Assembly (NCBI GenBank): GCA_963626295.1 | Contig: CAVFWS010000124.1 | Coordinates: forward strand, 1 to 5,082 | Reading direction: 5' to 3' | Length of the DNA stretch: 5,082 nucleotides | Origin: UBA1731 sp963626295 | GTDB lineage: Bacteria; Verrucomicrobiota; Kiritimatiellia; RFP12; UBA1067 | In this document: one piece after another, positions 1-5,042 of the stretch | Layout: each line of letters begins with the position of its first letter | Position numbering within the stretch: position 1 is the first letter of the stretch | The notes under the pieces: generated by a model | What the model saw: only the letters and a program-made list of their open reading frames with translations | What the model was told of the DNA's origin: nothing | Databases searched by the model: none | Program-made: the position numbers and the translations under genes

Positions 1-2
1 AG

Positions 3-431
3 GCCGCCTCGAAGAAGGAGGCGATCGAGAAGCTCGTCGCCGAGATCGCGACGGCCTGCCCGACGCACGTCAAGGACGTCGCCGCCGCGACGGAGGCCGT
101 CCTGCGCCGCGAGGCCTCGATGCCCACGGGGCTGGACCATGGCATAGCGGTCCCGCACGGGCGCAGCTCTTCGGTGGAGGGCGTCGTCGGCGCCGTCGCG
201 ATCCTCGACAACGAGGGTACGGCGAACGGATGCATCCCCGACTACGAGACCATCGACAACTCGCCGCTCTCGATCATAGTCCTCACGCTCGCGAACGATT
301 CCACGCAGACGCCGTACCTGCAGCTCATGGCCTTCATCAGCCGCGCGCTCCGGGCGGGCAACGGATACCTCGACCTGATGCGCTGCGGCACCGCCAGCGA
401 GATGCGCAAGTTCTTCCGCGATTCGAAGTGA
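3..431 (+). CDS. PTS EIIA-type (fructose/PtsN-like) domain protein, 5' end cut off by the window
   Basis: The reading frame is open from the window edge (first full codon at position 3) to TGA at 429-431, giving 142 visible residues of an EIIA type-2 domain. Seen: an amphipathic start (SKKEAIEKLVAEIA), then REASMPTGLDHGIAVPHGR. This is the family signature, with the phospho-accepting His encoded at 156-158. Later comes a hydrophobic strand, PLSIIVLTLA, followed by the helix YLQLMAFISRAL. Known for the family: the His takes phosphate from HPr, either for sugar transport or, in PtsN-like proteins, for regulation. The visible domain lacks perhaps 15-20 N-terminal residues if it stands alone. It could equally be the tail of a larger protein such as an EIIA-fused antiporter. 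The internal ATG at 120 is not the real start because conserved domain sequence precedes it. The gene lies 19-31 bp upstream of a second EIIA gene, so the two are probably co-transcribed. Substrate and partners are not visible here. Confidence 0.88.
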   Translation, partial: AASKKEAIEKLVAEIATACPTHVKDVAAATEAVLRREASMPTGLDHGIAVPHGRSSSVEGVVGAVAILDNEGTANGCIPDYETIDNSPLSIIVLTLANDSTQTPYLQLMAFISRALRAGNGYLDLMRCGTASEMRKFFRDSK

Positions 432-462
432 CGGGGCTTCGGGGCAGCTAATGGAGCAGGGC

Positions 463-1308
463 ATGAAGGGGCAGTTGGACACGCTCAGGAGGATCCAGGA
501 CATAACCCTCGCGCGCGCCGAATGCGCGGCTCGCGGCGACTCCGCGCACGCGGAGAGGATGGGCGGGGAGATAGCCGCCCTTGCCGACACGCTCCAGCCC
601 CGCATCCGCGAGCTGTACGGCAGGCTGAGCGCCACCAGGCCGCTCTTCATGGCGGCCCTGCACAACGGCAACTGTTCCGGGTGCGGGATGCTGGTTCCGG
701 CCGCCGCGGTGCGCACGCTTCGCCTCGGCGAGCATCCGGTCACCTGCGCGACGTGCGGCAGGCTGCTATACGAGAACAAGGGAGCGGTCGCCTCGGCCCG
801 CCGGCCCAGCGTCGCGGAGAGCGACGACGAGGTGTCGAAGGTGAAGGGCCTGGCGCGCTTCTCCTCCGAGGCTCTGATGCTTCCCTGCATGAAGGCGAAG
901 ACCCCGCAGGAGGCGATAGGGCAGCTCGCGCACGCAATGGCCGAAAACGGATACGTCTCGGACGGCGAGGAGCTTACGAGGCTCGCGCTTGAGCGCGAGG
1001 CTCTGCTTTCCACCCGCATGAACGACGGGACCGCCGTCCCGCACGTGCGGGGCGTGGAGGGCGGGGCCCTCACGTTCTCGCTCGGCGTCCTGCCGGGGGG
1101 CGTCGACTGGGACGATTCGGGGGAGAAGGTCAACTTCGTCGTCCTTTCGGCGATACCGAGCGCCGGCTCGGCGTTCTTCATGAAGCTGATGGCCGACCTG
1201 ATGGCGGTGTTCCGCCGCAAGTCGTGCAGGGCGGGGCTGATCGCCGCCAAGGATTCCGCGACCCTGTGGCGCACTCTCGTAAACGCCACAAGGCGTGTCA
1301 TACGCTGA
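463..1308 (+). CDS. Coiled-coil/zinc-ribbon protein fused to a PTS EIIA domain
   Basis: Numbering is from the alternative ATG at 451 (285 aa). Residues 5-65 form a charged, Ala/Leu/Arg-rich helical region that looks like a coiled coil. A four-cysteine zinc ribbon follows: C75-S-G-C78, 20 residues, C99-A-T-C102. This layout (MKxQLxxL start, coiled coil, C4 ribbon) resembles the zf-RING_7/DUF164 family. After a polar linker (about 110-130), residues 132-285 form an EIIA type-2 domain with the active-site motif DGTAVPHVRG, His198. The likely start is ATG 463, which has GGAG at 453-456 six bases upstream and matches how ribbon-family proteins begin. ATG 451 is in frame and possible. The retained His suggests the domain can be phosphorylated. 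The ribbon and coiled coil suggest protein or nucleic-acid binding, so a regulatory role is inferred. No membrane segment or signal peptide is seen. The gene follows another EIIA gene by a short gap, and a new promoter begins 3 bp after its stop. Confidence 0.85.
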   Translation: MKGQLDTLRRIQDITLARAECAARGDSAHAERMGGEIAALADTLQPRIRELYGRLSATRPLFMAALHNGNCSGCGMLVPAAAVRTLRLGEHPVTCATCGRLLYENKGAVASARRPSVAESDDEVSKVKGLARFSSEALMLPCMKAKTPQEAIGQLAHAMAENGYVSDGEELTRLALEREALLSTRMNDGTAVPHVRGVEGGALTFSLGVLPGGVDWDDSGEKVNFVVLSAIPSAGSAFFMKLMADLMAVFRRKSCRAGLIAAKDSATLWRTLVNATRRVIR

Positions 1309-1310
1309 AC

Positions 1311-1321
1311 TGTGGTATAAT
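1311..1321 (+). promoter_or_regulatory. Extended -10 promoter TGTGGTATAAT for the bamD-lptE-ahb operon
   Basis: TGTGGTATAAT contains a perfect -10 hexamer (TATAAT, 1316-1321) preceded by TGTGG, which fits the extended -10 (TGn, and TRTGn in Firmicutes) consensus. It begins 3 bp after the stop of the upstream gene. The same 11-mer occurs twice more in this window, each time upstream of a gene. There is no good -35 box at the usual distance; GTGTCA at 1295-1300 is a weak match with a 15-bp spacer. Standard spacing puts the transcription start near 1328, only about 4 nt before the ATG at 1332. Confidence 0.75.
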
Positions 1322-1331
1322 GGCATCCCAT

Positions 1332-2405
1332 ATGCGCGGACTATCCTTCAGATGTTTGGTGACAGCCATTCTAATCGTGGCTTCAGCGGGTTCTTCAGTG
1401 GCTCAGTCGCAGCGTGTCGTTGGGTCTGGCAATGGGGCGGGTTCTCCATGGGCGACCGACCAGTATCCGGGCTTTGACGGGCTGGACGACCTGCCTACCC
1501 CCGAAAAGAAGGACAAGGGATGGCTGTGGCGCTGGTTCGGGATCGGCAAGCCGGCCCGCGAGTCGGCTCCGCTCCAGCTCCAGTGGGCGCAGAGGCAGGA
1601 GAAGGACGGGGACTTCAAGGGCGCGGCGAAGTCCTACGATGCGCTTGTCCGCGAATGGCCCGCGTCACCGGAGGCGTCCAAGGCCCAGTTCCTGCTGGCA
1701 TATCTGCTCGAGACGAGGCTTTTCGAGTACGATTCGGCCTTCGAGGAGTTCTCGTACCTCCTTGACTTCTATCCCAGGGGCTGCCCGTACGCGAACGTGG
1801 TAGCCGAGCAGTACAAGCTGGTGAACCTGATGATGGACACCCGGCGCACGTTCTTCGGGATGAGCTTCACCGGAAACCGCGAGCTGAGGCAGGGATATGA
1901 GCAGGTCGTGCGCCGCGCCCCTGGCGCGGACTACGTCCCGGAGGCAATGCTCAAAATCGCCGATCTGCGGGAGCTGGACCTCGCCTACGAGGAGGCGATA
2001 AAGGTGTATGCCACGCTGCGTAGCCGCTATCCCGGCACAAAGGAGGCGCGACAGGCCCTGTATCTCGAGGCGAAGGCCCGGATGTGGCTCGTGCGCAGGC
2101 TCGCATACAACCTTCCGCGCTGCCAGGATACCGAGAGCTACCTGAAGATCGCGCTGAGGAAGGATCCGAGCCACCCGAACGTGGATGAGATGCGCGGGTG
2201 GCTGAAGGAGCTTCGCGAATACATTGCGGAGGATGCGTGGGTCCGCGCAAGGTTCTACGACACGAAACAGCGCACAGGGCATGCCGCCGCCACGTCATAC
2301 AGGAAGTTCCTTTCCGAATACCCGGATTCCTCCCACGCGGAAGAGGCCCGCCTGCGCATCCGGGCGCTGGAATCCACCCAGAAAAGCGAAGGATCAGACA
2401 AATGA
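1332..2405 (+). CDS. Secreted TPR protein, BamD-like outer membrane assembly factor
   Basis: The product is 357 aa. Residues 1-25 look like a Sec signal peptide: Arg2 and Arg7, a hydrophobic core LVTAILIVASAG, then SSVAQ as a probable cleavage site. There is no lipobox cysteine. After a Gly/Pro-rich stretch and a short aromatic segment (GWLWRWFGIG, 63-72), TPR-like helical repeats occupy about 78-350. They carry the BamD-type pattern of aromatic-Pro turns: REWPASPEA (107-115), DFYPRG (145-150), RYPGTKEAR (232-240) and a C-terminal YRKFLSEYPDSSHAEEARLRIRALE. BamD is a periplasmic-side subunit of the BAM complex that inserts outer-membrane proteins. It is normally a lipoprotein of about 240-280 aa, so this one is longer and apparently not lipidated. 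ATG 1332 is chosen because the in-frame ATG at 1320 overlaps the -10 box and earlier codons lie inside the previous gene. The ATGA overlap with the lptE-like gene indicates translational coupling. A generic periplasmic TPR protein such as a YbgF/CpoB relative is the alternative. Confidence 0.75.
   Translation: MRGLSFRCLVTAILIVASAGSSVAQSQRVVGSGNGAGSPWATDQYPGFDGLDDLPTPEKKDKGWLWRWFGIGKPARESAPLQLQWAQRQEKDGDFKGAAKSYDALVREWPASPEASKAQFLLAYLLETRLFEYDSAFEEFSYLLDFYPRGCPYANVVAEQYKLVNLMMDTRRTFFGMSFTGNRELRQGYEQVVRRAPGADYVPEAMLKIADLRELDLAYEEAIKVYATLRSRYPGTKEARQALYLEAKARMWLVRRLAYNLPRCQDTESYLKIALRKDPSHPNVDEMRGWLKELREYIAEDAWVRARFYDTKQRTGHAAATSYRKFLSEYPDSSHAEEARLRIRALESTQKSEGSDK
2389..2393 (+). promoter_or_regulatory. 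Shine-Dalgarno AAGGA for the lptE-like gene
   Basis: AAGGA lies inside the last codons of the bamD-like gene, 8 nt before the ATG at 2402. It supports that start and shows that internal operon genes here use a standard ribosome binding site, unlike the first gene of the operon, which has almost no leader. Confidence 0.6.
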
Positions 2406-2950
2406 AGAAAGCGTTTACGATTACGGCTCTTTGTGCCATGTCACTGCTGTCGGGATGCGCCAGCTATACGTGGGGCACTTCCTTGCCCGAGGACTACCGC
2501 ACGGTTTCCGTGCCTGTGTTCGAAAACGCGACCGAAGTGTCGGAGCTGGGGCCGATGGTGTCCCAATATACGTTGCGCGAATTCCAGAGGGAGGGTACGT
2601 TCCGTGTGGCGCGTCCGTCGGATGCCGCCATTGAGGTGCAGGGTGTGCTCAGGCGCATGGTGCGCGATGGCGTGGCGTACGACCGCGGGCGCGGGATGCG
2701 CGCTTCGGAGTACCGTTACACGATCGTCGCCGAGGTGACGTTCGTCGACAAGAGGAACGGCAAGGTGCTGCTTGACCGCAAGACGTTTACGGGCGAGACC
2801 ACATTCCTTACGCAGAACGACCTGCTTACGGGTCAGAAGAACGCCGCCACCCGCATCGCGAGCGACATTGCCCGCCAGATCGTGAACGAGGCTCTCGCCC
2901 TCAATCTGGGCGACCGCCGCAAGGGTGCGGTTGAAGGCGTCCAGAAGTGA
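2402..2950 (+). CDS. lptE: LptE-like LPS-assembly lipoprotein
   Basis: The product is 182 aa. It begins with a lipoprotein signal peptide: MKK, a hydrophobic core TITALCAMSL, and lipobox LSGC with the lipidated Cys at residue 19. The next residue is Ala, which does not trigger inner-membrane retention, so an outer-membrane location is expected. The mature part follows the LptE/RlpB layout: LPxDYRTVSVPVFENATE near the N-terminus, a helix SQYTLREFQREGTFRVA, the strand DAAIEVQGVLRRMV, a YDRGR-like turn, EYRYTIVAEVTFVD, then NGKVLLDRKTFTGETTF and a C-terminal helix ASDIARQIVNEAL. LptE plugs the LptD barrel and helps deliver LPS to the cell surface; no lptD is in view. The start is fixed by the lipobox, the AAGGA site and the ATGA overlap with the preceding gene. 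The adjacent BamD-like gene fits an outer-membrane biogenesis unit. The assignment rests on pattern rather than on an alignment. Confidence 0.85.
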   Translation: MKKAFTITALCAMSLLSGCASYTWGTSLPEDYRTVSVPVFENATEVSELGPMVSQYTLREFQREGTFRVARPSDAAIEVQGVLRRMVRDGVAYDRGRGMRASEYRYTIVAEVTFVDKRNGKVLLDRKTFTGETTFLTQNDLLTGQKNAATRIASDIARQIVNEALALNLGDRRKGAVEGVQK

Positions 2951-3878
2951 GATGCTTTCGGCTCTCCAATGCGGAATACCGCTTGCGCCCCGTCCATTCG
3001 AGGAATTGGCACGGGATCTGGGCTGTGAAGAATCGGATCTCATAGGTTGCGCCGCCGATGCCCTGAACAGCGGCAAGGCCCGCAGGTTCGGGGCCGTGTT
3101 CGATGCCCGCAGGCTTGGATTCAGGTCGACCCTCTGCTGTGCCGCCGTGTCGGATCCCGATGCCGCCGCGAGATTCCTGGTTCCTCGGCGCGAGGTGTCG
3201 CACTGCTATCTCAGGGAGGCGGAAGGATGCCCCAACCTCTGGTGGACATGGAGCGCCCCTTCGGATGCATTCGAATCCTCCATCTCGGAGATTCCGTTTC
3301 CGTTCAGGTCGCTTCCGGCCACGCGGCGCTACAAGGTTGACGTCGTCTTTGGCGGCTCCACGCGGCAGAGGGACGAGAGTACTGAGGACAATCTGCCGCC
3401 CCCTGACGATGTTGGCCGCAGGATAATCCGCGCAATGCAGGGCGACACGGAATTGCGTCCCGATTATTTCTCTCATCTGGCAGATGAGATCGGGATAAGG
3501 GAATGGAATCTGCTTTCCACTCTTGAGATGTGGCGACGGAACGGAAGGCTCAAGCGGATAGGGCTGCTCCTCGACCACAGGAAGAGCGGATACACCGCAA
3601 ATGGGATGTGCTGCTTCAGGGTCGGGGGAAGTACGCAAGAGGCCGGCCGCGCACTCGCCTCGCTGGATGAGGTGTCGCATTGCTACGAGCGTCCGGCTTG
3701 CGCCGAATTCCCGTACAGCCTTTTCGCGATGATCCACTGCTCTTCCGTGGATGAGGCCAACGCGGGCTTTTGCGCCCTCAAGCGGCGCCTGGAAGGCCTT
3801 GCGTCCGCTCCAACCGCCTCCGTGATGCTCATATCGACGAAAGAGTACAAGAAGACGTCCCTTTCGTTCTTCGACTGA
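2925..3878 (+). CDS. ahbAB (fused): Fused AhbA-AhbB siroheme decarboxylase (Lrp/AsnC-like fold)
   Basis: The product is 317 aa and contains two related halves. Half one (1 to about 150) has GIPLAPRPFEELARDLG, RRFGAVFDARRLGF (53-66), VSHCYLRE (His93) and CPNLWWTW. Half two (about 160-317) has RIGLLLDHRKSGYTANGM (His218), VSHCYERP (His252), EFPYSLFAMIH and the closing STKEYKKTSLSFF. These match the AhbA and AhbB (NirD/L/G/H-like) pattern. AhbAB removes carboxyl groups from siroheme to give didecarboxysiroheme in the alternative haem pathway of anaerobes; the related Nir proteins act in haem d1 synthesis. Single-chain fusions such as NirDL are known. Despite its HTH-like fold it should not be read as an Lrp-type regulator. 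Starts possible: GTG 2925 (listed), TTG 2931 with AAGGG five bases upstream, or ATG 2952 one base after the lptE stop. The first two preserve the family's first helix. It is the last gene of the operon. No other haem gene is in view. Confidence 0.85.
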   Translation: MRLKASRSEMLSALQCGIPLAPRPFEELARDLGCEESDLIGCAADALNSGKARRFGAVFDARRLGFRSTLCCAAVSDPDAAARFLVPRREVSHCYLREAEGCPNLWWTWSAPSDAFESSISEIPFPFRSLPATRRYKVDVVFGGSTRQRDESTEDNLPPPDDVGRRIIRAMQGDTELRPDYFSHLADEIGIREWNLLSTLEMWRRNGRLKRIGLLLDHRKSGYTANGMCCFRVGGSTQEAGRALASLDEVSHCYERPACAEFPYSLFAMIHCSSVDEANAGFCALKRRLEGLASAPTASVMLISTKEYKKTSLSFFD

Positions 3879-3881
3879 ATG

Positions 3882-3903
3882 CCTGCGGCACGTCGCCGCG
3901 AGG
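3882..3903. terminator. GC-rich hairpin between convergent genes, possible bidirectional terminator
   Basis: CCTGCGGC pairs with GCCGCGAGG: 8 bp with one bulged G at 3900 and a 5-nt loop ACGTC at 3890-3894. It sits exactly in the 27-bp gap between the stop of the siroheme decarboxylase gene and the stop of the convergent nuclease-family gene. No T tract follows on either strand, so intrinsic termination would be weak. The evidence is position plus base pairing only. Confidence 0.35.
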
Positions 3904-3905
3904 AA

Positions 3906-4838
3906 TCATTTCAGCTCGATCACGGCGGTGATCGGGAAATGGTCAGAGGGGTACAGCTTCGTGCCAGGCCTTGAGTCGGCCCTTGTCGCGTATGATTTCA
4001 CCTTCACGCCGTCGGAAACGTAGATGTAGTCGATTCTTGGGCCATACGGCTTCATTTCGCGATCCTTCGGATTGAGTTCGAGTGCGTCTGCGACCGTATG
4101 CTCTTGGCTCAGCCACTTCCAGTCGGAAAAGGTGCGCCAAGGCCCGGTTGGTGCCGTTTCGCTAACATAGAGGGCATTTTTGAGAAGCTTCGCCACGGCG
4201 ACCGCAGGAGCTTCCGTCTCCGTGCAGTTGTGGTCGCCTGTGAATATGATGGGTGTGCCGGGCGGAGCGAATTCGCGCATCCGGCGAATGATCAGAAGCA
4301 TCCCCTCTTTCCTCGCAAGGGCGCTTATGTGGTCAGTATGGGCGTTTGCGAAGCATAGCGTCTTGCCGGTCAGCTTGTCCCGTAGCCACATCCATGAGCA
4401 TACGCGTGGGCAGGCGGCGCCCCAGCCTTTCAGGCCGGGCGTATCCGGCGTCTCGGAAAGCCAGAACGTGCCGCACTTTATGGCCTCAAAGCGGCTCTTG
4501 CGGTACAGAACGGGAGACGCCTCGCCGGAAACCCTGTCGGCGTTGCGGTGTTCGCCGACGAGCGCGTATTCCGGGAGATTGTTTGTTATGTATGCGGCTT
4601 GCCCGGGGCATACCTCCTGCAACCCAAACGCATCGAGGTCAAGCTTGCGGAGAAATCCCACGAGATCGGCCTTGCGCTCTTGCCATGCGTTTGGCGTGCC
4701 CCTGTCGCCAGACTCATACCGGATGTTGTAGGTGCCGATCTTTATGTCGCCGTTTGCCGCATGGATTAAGGAAGGGAAACATAGCGAGATCGAAATGGCG
4801 GCTGATGCGACTGAAAAGCGATGTGCAAGCGAATTCAT
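3906..4838 (-). CDS. Secreted endonuclease/exonuclease/phosphatase (EEP) family enzyme
   Basis: The product is 310 aa. Residues 1-28 look like a signal peptide (Arg7, core SVASAAISISLCFPSL, then IHA-A). The EEP fold motifs follow in order: GTYNIRY (Asn38), FGLQEV (metal-binding Glu75), FANAHTDH (Asn165, His167), FTGDHNCTE (Asp202, Asn204), RIDYIY (Asp270) and SDHFPITA (Asp299, His300). All metal and catalytic positions expected of this Mg-dependent phosphodiesterase/phosphatase superfamily are present. FWLSETPDTPG and AACPRVCSWM place it in the secreted bacterial subgroup usually annotated only at family level; the substrate (nucleic acid, phospholipid headgroup or other phosphoester) cannot be read from sequence. 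ATG 4838 is chosen because it gives a clean signal peptide and has AAAAGG upstream. The longer frame to 4898 starts inside the -10 box. Its own promoter, its convergent orientation and its visibly lower GC than the left-hand genes suggest an independent, possibly acquired, unit. Confidence 0.87.
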   Translation of the reverse strand: MNSLAHRFSVASAAISISLCFPSLIHAANGDIKIGTYNIRYESGDRGTPNAWQERKADLVGFLRKLDLDAFGLQEVCPGQAAYITNNLPEYALVGEHRNADRVSGEASPVLYRKSRFEAIKCGTFWLSETPDTPGLKGWGAACPRVCSWMWLRDKLTGKTLCFANAHTDHISALARKEGMLLIIRRMREFAPPGTPIIFTGDHNCTETEAPAVAVAKLLKNALYVSETAPTGPWRTFSDWKWLSQEHTVADALELNPKDREMKPYGPRIDYIYVSDGVKVKSYATRADSRPGTKLYPSDHFPITAVIELK

Positions 4839-4864
4839 TCTTTTTTGCCTTTTGCTGTATGAGG

Positions 4865-4887
4865 TGCATGGCTCACGATGCCATGCA
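4865..4887 (-). promoter_or_regulatory. Perfect 8-bp inverted repeat at the start of the EEP gene leader
   Basis: TGCATGGC (4865-4872) and GCCATGCA (4880-4887) are perfect inverted arms around a 7-nt loop. The promoter at 4897-4907 predicts transcription start near 4890-4889, so the arms lie at about +3 to +25 of the transcript. As RNA this is a 5'-terminal stem-loop that could protect the message. As DNA it is an operator-like palindrome just downstream of the promoter. The rest of the leader is A-rich and carries the ribosome binding site. Confidence 0.5.
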
Positions 4888-4896
4888 ATGTCGGCC

Positions 4897-4907
4897 ATTA
4901 TACCACA
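4897..4907 (-). promoter_or_regulatory. Extended -10 promoter TGTGGTATAAT for the EEP gene
   Basis: Read on the minus strand this is the same 11-mer as at 1311-1321, and the identity extends to 14 bases (TGTGGTATAATGGC). TATAAT lies at 4902-4897 and no clear -35 hexamer is present. The predicted start near 4890 leaves a leader of about 50 nt before the ATG at 4838. It is divergent from the rightward copy at 4970-4980, with 62 bp between the two words. Confidence 0.75.
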
Positions 4908-4969
4908 TTACTTTTGTAGTGGCGTTCGGTAATTTAAGGATAGGCCAATTTCGCGGGTGGGAGCCGAGA

Positions 4970-4980
4970 TGTGGTATAAT
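4970..4980 (+). promoter_or_regulatory. Extended -10 promoter TGTGGTATAAT for a gene leaving the right edge
   Basis: This is the third exact copy of the 11-mer, with TATAAT at 4975-4980. No recognisable -35 element lies 16-18 bp upstream, where the sequence is GC-rich. Standard spacing places +1 at 4987, which is the A of an ATG, so either a leaderless ORF or a 5' leader for the ORF at 5010/5043 begins there. Confidence 0.7.
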
Positions 4981-4986
4981 CAGCGC

Positions 4987-5034
4987 ATGTTTTTTGTCGG
5001 TTGGAAAGAATGTGTTCGGCAGATTTGCCAGTGA
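4987..5034 (+). CDS. Possible 15-codon leaderless micro-ORF (leader peptide), speculative
   Basis: ATG at 4987 coincides with the predicted transcription start. The ORF reads MFFVGWKECVRQICQ and stops with TGA at 5032-5034. That stop overlaps GAGG (5033-5036), a Shine-Dalgarno placed 6 nt before the ATG at 5043, an arrangement suited to translational coupling. There is no run of one amino acid that would indicate classical attenuation. It could equally be chance sequence within an untranslated leader. Confidence 0.25.
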   Translation: MFFVGWKECVRQICQ

Positions 5035-5042
5035 GGTCGCGA

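Noticed and set aside
1224..1331. N-terminal extension of the BamD-like frame into the zinc-ribbon EIIA gene
   Set aside because: It overlaps the previous gene's end and the promoter, and it buries a good signal peptide beginning at 1332.
1665..2282. Minus-strand frame opposite the BamD-like gene
   Set aside because: It is a shadow frame without motifs, opposite a well-supported TPR gene.
2441..3737. Long minus-strand frames opposite the lptE-like and siroheme decarboxylase genes (2441-3076 and 2901-3737)
   Set aside because: Their Arg/Pro/His-rich composition and lack of recognisable motifs are typical of antisense shadows of GC-rich genes; the + strand frames carry clear family signatures.
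2925..3878. Lrp/AsnC-family transcription regulator
   Set aside because: The paired VSHCY, HRKSGYTANGM and KEYKKTSLSFF motifs are those of siroheme decarboxylase, not of DNA-binding Lrp proteins.
4839..4898. 20-residue N-terminal extension of the EEP protein to ATG 4898
   Set aside because: The ATG is part of the TATAAT box, upstream of the predicted transcription start; ATG 4838 gives a clean signal peptide and has a ribosome site.
4907..4920. Small inverted repeat ATTAC-TTTT-GTAGT upstream of the minus-strand promoter
   Set aside because: It has only five base pairs with one mismatch, so it is too short to separate from chance in an AT-rich intergenic stretch.
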